Below are positions 20,061 through 28,274 of a stretch of DNA of 40,937 nt, piece by piece. The translations under genes and the position numbers were made by a program. The number at the start of each line of letters is the position of its first letter. Position 1 is the first letter of the stretch. The notes under the pieces were generated by a model. That model saw only the letters and a list, made by a program, of their open reading frames with translations. It did no database searches and was not told where the DNA came from. This DNA is from Deltaproteobacteria bacterium (GTDB taxonomy: Bacteria; Desulfobacterota; Binatia; Binatales; Binataceae): contig JAJZAI010000031.1 in the NCBI GenBank assembly GCA_021799495.1, positions 1 through 40,937 on the forward strand, written 5' to 3'.

Positions 20061-20106
20061 GTTCCCGCCGATATTTATTGCCGGTTGCCGTATGACCCGC
20101 CGGCTC

Positions 20107-20496
<390 letters not shown>

Positions 20497-20584
20497 CTTG
20501 ATCCCTCTCCTTGTGCGTCCGGCCCGCGAGCGATGTGGGAGCGCCCCGGCAAGCCGATTATCTTCGTTCGATTGTCCCGCGCGC

Positions 20585-21115
20585 TCAGGCTCCCGCCGCC
20601 GCGCCCGCCTTGCGGCCGGCCGCGTCAACCAGCCGCGCCAGCGCCGAGCCCGGCTCGTTCAGCAGCCGCGCCAGACGCGTGGCCGGCGCCTGCAACAGGC
20701 CCAGCAATTGCGCGAAAATCACTTCGCGCGGCGGCAGCTCCGCGAGCGCGTTGATCTCGTCGGCGCTGAGCGGCTTGCCGTCGAGCACGCCGCCGCGCAC
20801 CTTGAACTTGGCGCCCAAATCCTTGAGCGAATTGACCGTCTTGGCCAGCTCCACCGGATCGGCGTAGCTCAGGATCAACCCCACCGGACCGCCCAGATGG
20901 CCGTCCAGAGCGGCGAACCCGGTGTCTTTGATCGCGAGCCTGACCAGCGTGTTCTTGGCCACGCGGAACTCGCCGCGCACCGCGCGCAGCTTGCGCCGCA
21001 TCTCGTCCGACTCGCCCGCCGTCAAGCCCTGATATTCCGAAACCACCGCGATCCGCGCGCGGCCCAGATTCTCCGCCAGCTCGGCGACCAGCGCGCTCTT
21101 TTCCGTCTTGTTCAT
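20585..21115 (-). CDS. rplJ: 50S ribosomal protein L10
   Basis: L10 anchors L7/L12 dimers to the ribosome; with L12 it usually represses its own operon. The 176-residue product has [20 protein letters not shown], the [20 protein letters not shown] region, [11 protein letters not shown], and a long C-terminal helix [20 protein letters not shown] that binds L12. I place the start at the ATG at 21115; a TTG two codons earlier is also open. It lies only 18 bases after rplA, leaving no room for a long autoregulatory leader of its own. Confidence 0.96.
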   Translation of the reverse strand: MNKTEKSALVAELAENLGRARIAVVSEYQGLTAGESDEMRRKLRAVRGEFRVAKNTLVRLAIKDTGFAALDGHLGGPVGLILSYADPVELAKTVNSLKDLGAKFKVRGGVLDGKPLSADEINALAELPPREVIFAQLLGLLQAPATRLARLLNEPGSALARLVDAAGRKAGAAAGA

Positions 21116-21133
21116 CGCCAACCTATGCCGCCG

Positions 21134-21838
21134 TCAGGCCGCCGCCGTGCGCGTCGCCGCCGCCGGATCGACCCGCACTCCCGGCCCCATCGTCGCCGAA
21201 ATCGCGACGCTCCTGATGTAATTGCCCTTGGCGCTGGCCGGCTTCGCGCGGACGATCGCGTCCAGCAGGGCGTGCGCGTTCTCCGTCAGCTTCGCTTCGC
21301 CAAAACTGAGCTTGCCGATCGGCGCATGCACGACGCCGGCCTTGTCCACCCGATAATCGACCTTGCCCGCCTTGACCTCGCCGACCGCCCTGGCGACGTC
21401 GAAGGTGACGGTGCCGACGCGCGGATTCGGCATCAGCCCGCGCGGGCCGAGAATCTTGCCGATTCGGCCGACCGCGCCCATGATATCGGGCGTCGCGATA
21501 ACGCGATCGAAGTCGAGCCAGTTCTCTTCCTGAATCCGCTTGATCAGGTCCTCGCCGCCGACGAAATCCGCGCCGGCCTCGCGCGCCTCGCGCTCCTTTT
21601 CGCCTTTGGCCAGCACCAGCACGCGGATCGTGCGGCCGGTGCCGTTGGGCAGCACTACGGCGCCGCGAACGTTTTGATCCGCCTGGCGCGGATCGACGTT
21701 GAGCCGCACCGCCAGCTCGGCGGTCTCGTCGAATTTCGCGACCTTGTTGCCCACCACCAGGCCAATCGCCTCTTCCAGCGAATAACGCCGGGCGCTATCG
21801 ACCCGCTTGGCCGCTTCGCGATACTTCTTTCCTGCCAT
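21134..21838 (-). CDS. rplA: 50S ribosomal protein L1
   Basis: L1 forms the mobile stalk at the E site and often represses the L11-L1 operon. The 234-residue product starts [20 protein letters not shown] and contains [59 protein letters not shown] (the RNA-binding region) and [20 protein letters not shown]. Length and order after rplK (26 bases) are normal. Confidence 0.98.
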   Translation of the reverse strand: MAGKKYREAAKRVDSARRYSLEEAIGLVVGNKVAKFDETAELAVRLNVDPRQADQNVRGAVVLPNGTGRTIRVLVLAKGEKEREAREAGADFVGGEDLIKRIQEENWLDFDRVIATPDIMGAVGRIGKILGPRGLMPNPRVGTVTFDVARAVGEVKAGKVDYRVDKAGVVHAPIGKLSFGEAKLTENAHALLDAIVRAKPASAKGNYIRSVAISATMGPGVRVDPAAATRTAAA

Positions 21839-21864
21839 CGCCGTCCTGAATCCTTCCGCGCCGC

Positions 21865-22290
21865 TCAGTCGCCGATCTCGATACCCATCGAACGGGCCGT
21901 GCCGGCAACCGAACGGGTCGCCGCCTCGAGATCCGCGGCGGTCAGATCGCGCAGCTTGGTCTGGGCGATCTCTTCGATTTGTTTGCGCGTCACCTTGCCG
22001 ACTTTCTGCTTGTGCGGCGTCGCCGAACCCTTTTCGATTCCGGCCGCGCGCTTGAGCAGGATCGAAGCCGGCGGACTTTTGGTGATAAAGGTGAACGAGC
22101 GGTCGGCGTACACGGTGATCACCACCGGGATCACCAGGCCCTGCATGTTCTGGGTCTGCGCGTTAAACGCCTTGCAGAACTCCATGATATTGACGCCGCG
22201 CTGACCGAGCGCCGGTCCGACGGGCGGTGAGGGATTCGCCGCGCCCGCGGGAATCTGCAACTTAATCTGTCCGGTGACTTTTTTAGCCAT
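21865..22290 (-). CDS. rplK: 50S ribosomal protein L11
   Basis: L11 binds the GTPase-associated centre of 23S rRNA and senses empty A-site tRNA for RelA. The 141-residue product shows [20 protein letters not shown] and [18 protein letters not shown] with the conserved proline-rich linker, [20 protein letters not shown], and the C-terminal RNA-binding domain ending [13 protein letters not shown]. Length is exactly typical. It starts 74 bases after nusG. Confidence 0.98.
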   Translation of the reverse strand: MAKKVTGQIKLQIPAGAANPSPPVGPALGQRGVNIMEFCKAFNAQTQNMQGLVIPVVITVYADRSFTFITKSPPASILLKRAAGIEKGSATPHKQKVGKVTRKQIEEIAQTKLRDLTAADLEAATRSVAGTARSMGIEIGD

Positions 22291-22364
22291 CTGGGCCGTA
22301 CTTTCCGGGCGATCGCCGCGCCGTTATCCGCCACGGCGGATGCGGGCGCTGTCCGCGCGACCGC

Positions 22365-22955
22365 CTATGACTTCTCCACCTGCACGAAATCGAGCTCGAC
22401 CGGCGTCGCCCGGCCAAAGATCGAAATCAGCACTCGCACCTTGCCCTTTTCGGGCTTGACCTCTTCGACCGTGCCGTTGAAATCCTGAAACGGCCCGTCA
22501 ACCACCTTGATCGCCTCGCCGACCTCGAACAGCACCTTGGGTTTGGGCCGCAGCGCGCCCTCCTCCATCTGCTGCCGAATCGCGACGACGTCCGACTCGG
22601 GCACTTCCGGCGGCATCGTCGAATGCCCCACGAAACCGGTCACTTTCGGCGTGTTTTTCACCACGTGCCAGGTTTCGTCGTCGAGCTCCATGTTGACGAA
22701 GATATAACCGGGGAAAAACTTGCGGTTGGAAACCTTGCGCTGGCCGCCTTTGCCGAGTTCCTGCACGCGCTCGACCGGCACCACGACATCGCCGAATTTC
22801 TCGCCGAGCGCCCGCGTCTCGTCGTTGAGCTTGAGCGCGCGCACCCGTTCCTCGAGCGCGGTTTTGGCGCGCTGTTCGAAGCCCGAATAGGTATGCACGA
22901 CATACCATCGCTTTTTCGGCTCGGGCCGGGATTCAACCGATGCTTGCTCGGCCAT
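22365..22955 (-). CDS. nusG: transcription termination/antitermination factor NusG
   Basis: NusG binds RNA polymerase and couples it to Rho or to the ribosome through S10. The 196-residue product has the NGN domain beginning RWYVVHTYSGFEQRAKTALE with NRKFFPGYIFVNMELDDETW, and a C-terminal KOW domain around VVDGPFQDFNGTVEEVKPEK ending VELDFVQVEKS. The first 13 residues are an extra Glu/Ser-rich tail. It follows secE by 71 bases, as usual. Confidence 0.98.
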   Translation of the reverse strand: MAEQASVESRPEPKKRWYVVHTYSGFEQRAKTALEERVRALKLNDETRALGEKFGDVVVPVERVQELGKGGQRKVSNRKFFPGYIFVNMELDDETWHVVKNTPKVTGFVGHSTMPPEVPESDVVAIRQQMEEGALRPKPKVLFEVGEAIKVVDGPFQDFNGTVEEVKPEKGKVRVLISIFGRATPVELDFVQVEKS

Positions 22956-23026
22956 TGGCGGCTTTTTTCTTTCGCCGGGACGATCCGCGGTATCGCCGCC
23001 AGACGCGTCCCGAGGCGTAATTTCGC

Positions 23027-23230
23027 TCAGCTAATCAATTGATGGACGACTCGGGTCGCGCCCATATCGACCAGTCCCAGCCACAGCGCCATCACCAGGG
23101 TCAGGATGACGACCACCAGCGTCGCCTGCATCGTTTCCTTGGGCGTTGGGAAGTGGACTTTCGCAAGCTCTTTCCAAGCTTCTTTTACAAAATTCGTGCC
23201 CTGATCGAGGTAACTTTTCAGACTATCCAT
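23027..23230 (-). CDS. secE: preprotein translocase subunit SecE
   Basis: SecE is the small clamp subunit of the SecYEG channel. The 67-residue product has the amphipathic helix NFVKEAWKELAKVHFPTPKE, the conserved surface motif before the membrane, then a single transmembrane segment ATLVVVILTLVMALWLGLVD at about residues 36-55. This is the short one-helix form. No good Shine-Dalgarno sequence precedes the ATG at 23230. The gene sits between tRNA-Trp (89 bases upstream) and nusG, its usual place. Confidence 0.95.
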   Translation of the reverse strand: MDSLKSYLDQGTNFVKEAWKELAKVHFPTPKETMQATLVVVILTLVMALWLGLVDMGATRVVHQLIS

Positions 23231-23319
23231 TTTATGCAGCCATTACAAGCCCTTCGCGCTTCGCCGAGCATCCGTGAGGTCCAGCGCCGCCGACCGCGTG
23301 AGCGCGGGCGACGCATGGA

Positions 23320-23396
23320 TGGCGGGCCAGCCAGGGTTCGAACCTGGAACCTGCGGATTTGGAGTCCGCCGCTCTGCCAATTAGAGCTACTGACCC
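23320..23396 (-). tRNA. tRNA-Trp (CCA anticodon), 3' CCA encoded
   Basis: A full cloverleaf can be drawn on the minus strand: acceptor GGGTCAG pairs with CTGGCCC (one G-U), D-arm GCTC/GAGC, anticodon arm GCGGA-CTCCAAA-TCCGC with anticodon CCA, and T-arm CCAGG-TTCGAAC-CCTGG. The discriminator is G and a genomic CCA follows at 23322-23320. It lies between rpmG and secE, its usual site in many bacteria. Confidence 0.96.
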
Positions 23397-23450
23397 TTAG
23401 CCTCGCATCGTTCGGACGCGGCGACGCCGCGATGCGTCGCCCGGGCGCGT

Positions 23451-23603
23451 CTAGACCTTGGCCTCCTTATGCACAGTATGGCTGCGGCAGGACGGACAAA
23501 ACTTCTTGATAGCGAACTTTTCGGTCTGGCGCTTTTTGTTCTTGCTGGTCGTGTAGTTGCGCCGTTTGCAGCCATCGCACGCCATCGCAATCAGGTCTCT
23601 CAT
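23451..23603 (-). CDS. rpmG: 50S ribosomal protein L33, zinc-binding form
   Basis: This 50-residue protein starts MRDLIAMACDGCKRRNYTTS and continues with KNKKRQTEKFAIKKFCPSCR, the L33 fold. Cysteines 9, 12, 36 and 39 form a zinc ribbon, so it is the C+ form. L33 sits near the E site of the 50S subunit. The gene is flanked by tRNA-Thr(GGT), 54 bases upstream, and tRNA-Trp, 54 bases downstream, which is the standard rpmG-trpT-secE order. The ATG at 23603 has AAGACGT upstream, a modest Shine-Dalgarno sequence. Confidence 0.95.
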   Translation of the reverse strand: MRDLIAMACDGCKRRNYTTSKNKKRQTEKFAIKKFCPSCRSHTVHKEAKV

Positions 23604-23657
23604 ACGTCTTTGTCCTCAAGCGCCGCGCACTCATCGGTCGGCGCGAGAAATTTTGCA

Positions 23658-23730
<73 letters not shown>

Positions 23731-23781
23731 GAACTAAGCCCGTCTTAACCTCAGTATCCGGCACAACAGCCGGGGTTCTGA

Positions 23782-23857
23782 TGGAGCGGGAAACGGGATT
23801 CGAACCCGCGACCCCGAGCTTGGAAGGCTCGCGCTCTACCAACTGAGCTATTCCCGC
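23782..23857 (-). tRNA. tRNA-Gly (TCC anticodon), 3' CCA encoded
   Basis: The cloverleaf has acceptor GCGGGAA/TTCCCGC, D-arm GCTC/GAGC, anticodon arm CGAGC-CTTCCAA-GCTCG with anticodon TCC, and T-arm GCGGG-TTCGAAT-CCCGT. Discriminator T is followed by a genomic CCA at 23784-23782. It is the third tRNA of the cluster, as glyT is in E. coli. Confidence 0.96.
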
Positions 23858-23880
23858 TCTCCTATTCGCGCCATAAAATT

Positions 23881-23966
<86 letters not shown>

Positions 23967-23976
23967 GCACAACCCT

Positions 23977-23989
23977 CGCCATCGGGCCA

Positions 23990-24000
<11 letters not shown>
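23977..24000 (-). other. inverted repeat overlapping the 3' end of tRNA-Thr(TGT)
   Basis: CGCCATCGG at 23977-23985 and its perfect complement at 23992-24000 form a nine-base-pair stem with a six-base loop. The tRNA-side arm includes most of the 3' acceptor strand CATCGGC of tRNA-Thr(TGT). In the precursor this hairpin could compete with the acceptor stem or mark a processing site. No T-run follows. Confidence 0.5.
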
Positions 24001-24061
<61 letters not shown>

Positions 24062-24080
24062 GTCGAGCTTGGAAACTCTC

Positions 24081-24109
24081 TTATTATGCCGCCCTCCGCG
24101 CCAAGTCAA
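24081..24109 (-). promoter_or_regulatory. sigma70-type promoter of the tRNA/ribosomal superoperon
   Basis: On the minus strand TTGACT (24109-24104) is followed after exactly 17 bases by TAATAA (24086-24081). The predicted start is about 12 bases before the first base of tRNA-Thr(TGT). The -35 matches the consensus in five of six positions. No other good promoter was found in the flanking sequence between this site and the membrane-protein remnant. Confidence 0.7.
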
Positions 24110-24174
24110 GAATAGCGCCATTTTCCGCGCAATCAAATGCTCGTTCACGATTTTAAAACACTATCTTGAAACGC

Positions 24175-24393
24175 TTACGACCCCGTCGGCCTGGCGCTTC
24201 GGCCCGAGGCGCCCGCGCTGCGAGACCGGCGGATGAAGCGCGGCAGGAACGCCGCCGCGCCGAGCAACGCCAGCGCCAGGATCCCGGCTTTGATTGCGCC
24301 GGCCTCGCCTGCGGCGGCGGTACGGCCCGCATAGCCAAGCCAGGTGTACGCGATCGCGCCCGGCGCCGCGCCGCGAATTGACCAGATCGGCGT
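24175..24393 (-). pseudogene. remnant of a TVP38/TMEM64 (SNARE-associated) membrane protein, C-terminal end only
   Basis: About 72 codons on the minus strand read like the C-terminus of a TVP38/TMEM64 family membrane protein: RGAAPGAIAYTWLGYAGRTA resembles the conserved PGT-x-x-Y-x-x-LG motif, followed by AGAIKAGILALALLGAAAFL as a last transmembrane helix, a PRFIRR basic stop and a Gly/Ser/Arg tail. The frame stays open upstream, but that sequence is antisense to the zinc-ribbon gene and rnhB and is not membrane-like. No start codon or N-terminal domain fits. I infer a truncated, decaying gene. The family assignment is from recognised motifs only. Confidence 0.45.
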
Positions 24394-24465
24394 GCTTCCC
24401 CATAATCGCGATATTTTCGCGCTCCCGGCGCTTGCGATGCGCCGCCAGATAGCGCGGCAACTCCT

Positions 24466-25005
24466 ATGCGATGCCCACAATGCGGATTCGACGCCGTGGC
24501 CGGCGCGGCCTTTTGCGCGCGCTGCGGCGCGCGCATCTTCGCGCCCAAGCCGGAAGATCGGCGCGAGTACGCGCTGACCCGGATCCTGCCGTCGTGGTGG
24601 CATTTCACCGGGACGATCGTGTTTGCGGCGATCGTCCTGATAGTCGCGGTGGGCGCGGCGGCCGCGCCGAAGGGCGACGCGCGGATCGGCGTCATCGGCG
24701 TCGCGCTGGCCGGACTGTTGATCGCGCGCGTCAGCCTGCTGCGCCGCAATACGAGCTGGAGCCTGACCTCGGACCGGGTGATCGAGCGGCGCGGCTTTAT
24801 CGCGACGCGGCGGCGCGAGATGGAGCTTGCCGACGTGCGCTCGATCGAAGTCGAACGCAGCGCGATGCAGCGGATGCTGGGACTCGGCGACGTCAAGGTC
24901 GCGTCGGCGGCGAGCGTCGATTTCATGATCAAGATGTTCGACATCCCCGATCCCGAACGGATGGCGGAAATTCTGCGCAAGGCGCGGCTCAAGCGGCTGG
25001 CGTGA
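24466..25005 (+). CDS. zinc-ribbon protein with two transmembrane segments and a bacterial PH-like domain
   Basis: The 179-residue product has three parts. An N-terminal zinc ribbon uses cysteines 3, 6, 17 and 20 (CPQC and CARC). Two hydrophobic segments lie at about residues 48-66 and 72-90. The rest, from NTSWSLTSDRVIERRGFIAT to about residue 170, has the pattern of the bPH_2 (YdbS/YdbT-like) domain, including the RREMELADVRSIEVERSAMQ and GLGDVKVASAAS stretches. Function is unknown; such proteins sit in the inner membrane with a cytoplasmic PH-like fold. The gene lacks a clear Shine-Dalgarno sequence. It lies 27 bases before rnhB, so the two may be cotranscribed. Confidence 0.8.
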   Translation: MRCPQCGFDAVAGAAFCARCGARIFAPKPEDRREYALTRILPSWWHFTGTIVFAAIVLIVAVGAAAAPKGDARIGVIGVALAGLLIARVSLLRRNTSWSLTSDRVIERRGFIATRRREMELADVRSIEVERSAMQRMLGLGDVKVASAASVDFMIKMFDIPDPERMAEILRKARLKRLA

Positions 25006-25032
25006 CGCGCCGAGGCGCGGCGGAGGCGAACG

Positions 25033-25668
25033 GTGGCTGGGCGGGCGAATCTCAGATACGAGCGGCAGTTGTGGAAACAGGGCCTCGAAGCCGTCGCCGG
25101 CGTCGATGAGGCCGGGGTCGGGCCGATGGCTGGGCCGGTGGTCGCGGCCGCGGTAATTTTTCCGCCGGAAATATTTATCAAGGGCGTGCACGACTCCAAG
25201 CAACTCACGCCCGCAAAGCGCGCGGAGCTGTTTCCGCGGATTCGCGAGCGCGCCGCGGCGGTCGGCGTGGGCGTCGCGGCGGTCAATGAAGTCGATGAAC
25301 TCAACGTTTACTGGGCGGCGATGCTGGCTTGCGAGCGCGCCCTCATGGAACTGGGCCGCACGCCCGACCACGTGCTGATGGACGGCCGCGCGATTCCCGG
25401 ACTCAAGCTGCCGCAGACGAAAATCGTCGGCGGCGACCGCAAGAGTTTCTGCATCGCGGCGGCGTCGATAATCGCCAAGGTCACGCGCGATCGAATCATG
25501 ACCGCGTACGACGCCGAATATCCCGGCTACGGTTTCGCCAGCCACAAGGGCTACTGCACGGCGGATCACTTCGACGCGCTCGCGCGGCTCGGCCCTTCGC
25601 CGATCCATCGCCGCTCGTTCGCGCCGGTGATGCGCGCCGCCCAGCGCGAGCTGTTCGCCGGCGGATAG
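25033..25668 (+). CDS. rnhB: ribonuclease HII
   Basis: RNase HII cuts the RNA strand of RNA-DNA hybrids and starts removal of misincorporated ribonucleotides. The 211-residue product has the active-site motif AGVDEAGVGPMAGPVVAAAV with Asp25 and Glu26, a third carboxylate in VLMDGRAIPG near residue 117, and a fourth in IIAKVTRDRIM near residue 135. HDSKQLTPAKR and the C-terminal YGFASHKGYCTADHFDALAR with GPSPIHRRSFAP are also typical of the type 2 family. The GTG at 25033 has GGAGG six bases upstream. Length is normal. Confidence 0.96.
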   Translation: MAGRANLRYERQLWKQGLEAVAGVDEAGVGPMAGPVVAAAVIFPPEIFIKGVHDSKQLTPAKRAELFPRIRERAAAVGVGVAAVNEVDELNVYWAAMLACERALMELGRTPDHVLMDGRAIPGLKLPQTKIVGGDRKSFCIAAASIIAKVTRDRIMTAYDAEYPGYGFASHKGYCTADHFDALARLGPSPIHRRSFAPVMRAAQRELFAGG

Positions 25669-25796
25669 CGGGCGGCGCGAGCGCGCGCCGGACCGCCTTT
25701 CTGCTCCACATTGACGCCAGCGCCAGCGCGCGAATCGATTCGCGCGCAACGTCCGCACGCATCGCCTGTGGAAACGGATCCGATCCGGCGCTTACC

Positions 25797-25817
25797 CTAT
25801 CGCCGATGATGCGATAG
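25797..25817 (+). other. small inverted repeat upstream of pdhA
   Basis: CTATCGC at 25797-25803 and GCGATAG at 25811-25817 form a seven-base-pair dyad with a seven-base spacer, 45 bases before the pdhA ATG. It lies in the 193-base rnhB-pdhA gap, in which I see no gene. It could be an operator for the pdh operon or a chance dyad. Confidence 0.3.
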
Positions 25818-25861
25818 TGGTTTACTGGCATCTGGACGACGGCGGCACGGAGGGTTTTTTG

Positions 25862-26881
25862 ATGGCCCTGGAGCGTGAAAAACATATCGCCGAACGAGCC
25901 TTGCTGACGATGACCGAGACGCAGTTGCTCGATCTCTATCGCCGCATGGTTCTGATCCGGCGCTTCGAAGACAAAGTCGCGGAGATGTACAGCCGCGGCA
26001 AAATCACCGGCTTTTGCCATCTCTATGCGGGCGAGGAAGCGGTCGCGGTGGGCGCGATCAGCGCGCTCTACGACAAAGACTACGTGGTCTCGACCTATCG
26101 CGAGCACGGCCATTGCCTGGCCAAGGGATCGTCGCCGCGCGCGGTGATGGCGGAGCTGTTCGGTAAGGCGACTGGCCTTTCGCGCGGACACGGCGGCTCG
26201 ATGCATCTGTTCGACGGCGAGCTACGCTTCATGGGCGGCTACGCGATCGTCGGCGGCGGCCTGCCGCTCGCGGCGGGGCTTGGGCTCGCGGTGCGCTACA
26301 AGGAGGAGCCGCAGGTGGTCTGCTGCTTCTTTGGCGACGGCGCGCTGCCGCAGGGCGCGTTTCACGAAGCGCTCAACATGGCGTCGCTGTGGAAGCTGCC
26401 GGTGATCTTCATCTGCGAGAACAATTTCTACGGCATGGGCACGCTGGTGCAGAACGCGATCTGCCAGGAGGAGCTGTACAAGTTCGCCGAACCCTACAAG
26501 ATGCCCGGCGTGCGCGTGGACGGGATGGACGTGCTCGCGGTTCACGCCGCGACGCTGGAAGCGGCGGCGCGCGCGCGGGAAGGCGAGGGGCCGTCGCTGA
26601 TCGAGGCGATGACCTACCGCTTCCGCGGCCATTCGATGTCCGATCCGGCCGAATACCGCTCCAAGCGCGAAGAGCGCATCTGGCAGGAACGCGATCCGAT
26701 CAAGCATCTGCGGCGCAAGCTGATCCAGGACGGACGCGCCAACGACGCGCGGCTGGCGGCGATCGACAACGAGGTCGCGGCGGTGATCGACGACGCAGTA
26801 AAGTTCGCCGAGGAAAGTCCCGAGCCGGCGCTCGACACGCTCGGCAAGTACGTCTATATCGACGCGGACGGAGCGGAGTAA
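25862..26881 (+). CDS. pdhA: pyruvate dehydrogenase E1 component, alpha subunit
   Basis: This is the alpha subunit of the heterodimeric thiamine-diphosphate E1 that decarboxylates pyruvate and passes the acetyl group to lipoyl-E2. The 339-residue product has GFCHLYAGEEAVAVGAISAL, DYVVSTYREHGHCLAKG, GHGGSMHLFD, and the ThDP-binding motif from GDG at 158-160 to NN at 187-188. YRFRGHSMSDPAEYRSKREE, with the phosphorylation-loop type region, follows. I choose ATG 25862 because GGAGGG lies seven bases upstream; the open frame extends 15 codons earlier. Substrate is inferred as pyruvate from the adjacent lip genes and sequence style; acetoin or another 2-oxoacid is possible. Confidence 0.92.
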   Translation: MALEREKHIAERALLTMTETQLLDLYRRMVLIRRFEDKVAEMYSRGKITGFCHLYAGEEAVAVGAISALYDKDYVVSTYREHGHCLAKGSSPRAVMAELFGKATGLSRGHGGSMHLFDGELRFMGGYAIVGGGLPLAAGLGLAVRYKEEPQVVCCFFGDGALPQGAFHEALNMASLWKLPVIFICENNFYGMGTLVQNAICQEELYKFAEPYKMPGVRVDGMDVLAVHAATLEAAARAREGEGPSLIEAMTYRFRGHSMSDPAEYRSKREERIWQERDPIKHLRRKLIQDGRANDARLAAIDNEVAAVIDDAVKFAEESPEPALDTLGKYVYIDADGAE

Positions 26882-27852
26882 TGGCGCAAATCACCTACCG
26901 AGAAGCGCTCAACCAGGCGCTGCGCGAAGAGCTCGACCGCGACGAGCGGGTCTTTATCATGGGCGAGGAGGTCGGATATTTCGGCGGCGCATTCAAAGTC
27001 ACCGACGGCCTGCTGGCGGTGTACGGCGAAAAGCGCGTGCGCGACACGCCGATCGCCGAACTGACGATCGCCGGCGCGGGCGTGGGCGCGGCGATGGGCG
27101 GACTCAAGCCAATCGTCGAGCTGATGACGATCAACTTCGGCTTGCTGGCGATGGACCAGATCGTCAATCACGCCGCGAAGATCCATTACATGTTCGGCGG
27201 GCGCGCCAAGGTGCCGCTGGTGATTCGCGCGCCGCAGGGCGCGGGCCATCAGTTGGGCGCGCAGCACAGCCAGAGCCTCGAAGCCTACTTCCTGCATTGT
27301 CCGGGCCTGCTGGTGGCGATTCCGGCCACGCCGGCGGACGCCAAAGGGCTGCTCAAGAGCTGCATCCGGCAGGACAATCCGGTGATTTTCCTCGAGCACG
27401 AATCGCTTTACGGCGTCAAAGGCGACGTTCCCGAGGGCGAATATCTGACGCCGCTCGGCCAGGCCAGCGTGCTGCGCGAAGGCAAGGACATCACGATCGT
27501 GTCTTACTCGAAATGCGTGTACGACGCGGTCGCCGCCGCCGAGGCGCTGGAGAACGAGGGCGTGGACGCCGAAGTGATCGATTTGCGGACGCTGAATCCG
27601 CTTGATACGGCGACGGTCGTCGAATCGGTGCGCAAGACCGGCAAGGCGATGGTGGTTTATGAGGGCTGGCGCACGGGCGGCGCGGGCGCGGAGATCGCGG
27701 CGCAGATTTACGAGGCGGCGTTCGACCATCTGGACGCGCCGGTCGAGCGCGTGGCGACGCTCGACACGCCGATTCCCTATAACGCGCGGCTGGAGAAGGC
27801 CGCCCTGCCTGGCGCGGCCGATATCGTCAAGGTCGCAGAGCGGATGGTCTAG
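26881..27852 (+). CDS. pdhB: pyruvate dehydrogenase E1 component, beta subunit
   Basis: This is the partner of PdhA in the alpha2beta2 E1 enzyme. The 323-residue product begins MAQITYREALNQALREELDR and has FIMGEEVGYFGGAFKVTDGL, RVRDTPIAELTIAGAGVGAA, the QIVNHAAKIHYMFGG segment, and PQGAGHQLGAQHSQSLEAYF. The C-terminal transketolase-like domain carries EVIDLRTLNPLDTATVVESV. Its ATG shares one base with the pdhA stop (TAATG), so the two subunits are translationally coupled, which fits their fixed stoichiometry. The next operon gene on this strand, pdhC, begins 422 bases later, after an opposite-strand gene. Confidence 0.95.
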   Translation: MAQITYREALNQALREELDRDERVFIMGEEVGYFGGAFKVTDGLLAVYGEKRVRDTPIAELTIAGAGVGAAMGGLKPIVELMTINFGLLAMDQIVNHAAKIHYMFGGRAKVPLVIRAPQGAGHQLGAQHSQSLEAYFLHCPGLLVAIPATPADAKGLLKSCIRQDNPVIFLEHESLYGVKGDVPEGEYLTPLGQASVLREGKDITIVSYSKCVYDAVAAAEALENEGVDAEVIDLRTLNPLDTATVVESVRKTGKAMVVYEGWRTGGAGAEIAAQIYEAAFDHLDAPVERVATLDTPIPYNARLEKAALPGAADIVKVAERMV

Positions 27853-27870
27853 CGGCGCGCCGCCGATCAG

Positions 27871-28182
27871 TCACGCGGCGCCGCCGGAATCGTGAGTGAC
27901 GGCCGGTGGCGGCGGTTGGGAAAGCGCGTGAAGCCGTCGAATCGCCAGATAACCGAGCACCATCGTGCGCCAGAACCATCGGCGCCGGTCCATCCCGGTG
28001 CGCGCGGTGAGGCCGAGGCAGTAAATCGCCGCGACGCCGTGAACCACGAGGTCGAGCTCGAACAGCACGCGCGCCAGAGCGCCGAGCGGCGTGCGCGCGA
28101 ACGGCGGCGCGATCGCGAAAAAACCCAGCGCCATCCACCAGGCGGCGGCCTTGAGCCAGTCGGACTCGGCAATTTCGTTCAT
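27871..28182 (-). CDS. small predicted membrane protein inside the pdh operon, opposite strand
   Basis: This 103-residue product is not recognised. It begins MNEIAESDWLKAAAWWMALG and has two clear hydrophobic segments (about 11-28 and 42-60), a basic region RTGMDRRRWFWR between 61 and 72, possibly a third short helix at 70-82, and a proline-rich tail. GGAAG lies a few bases before the ATG at 28182. It occupies most of the pdhB-pdhC gap and is transcribed against the operon, ending 18 bases from the pdhB stop. The spacing, signal for translation and membrane pattern support a real gene, but conservation is untested. Confidence 0.6.
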   Translation of the reverse strand: MNEIAESDWLKAAAWWMALGFFAIAPPFARTPLGALARVLFELDLVVHGVAAIYCLGLTARTGMDRRRWFWRTMVLGYLAIRRLHALSQPPPPAVTHDSGGAA

Positions 28183-28243
28183 CGCGCTTCCGTCTCCGCG
28201 GCAATCAGATGCGGCGCCGGTTCCAGCTTGTCGGTTGGACGGA

Positions 28244-28255
28244 CTTGCGCGCAAG
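28244..28255 (+). other. 12-base perfect palindrome in the pdhC leader
   Basis: CTTGCGCGCAAG is a perfect 12-base palindrome ending 19 bases before the pdhC ATG and lying between pdhC and the divergent small gene. It could be an operator shared by both, or a hairpin near the translation start. In DNA this GC-rich a chance palindrome is also possible. Confidence 0.3.
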
Positions 28256-28274
28256 ATACGTAAAGGTTTCATCC

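Noticed and set aside
25711-25740. TTGACG followed after 18 bases by TCGATT upstream of pdhA as a promoter.
   Set aside because: The -10 box matches only three of six consensus positions, so it is not supported well enough.
24394-25758. The long minus-strand frame opposite the zinc-ribbon gene and rnhB.
   Set aside because: Only its last 72 codons look protein-like, and those are reported as a remnant. The rest is antisense to two good genes.
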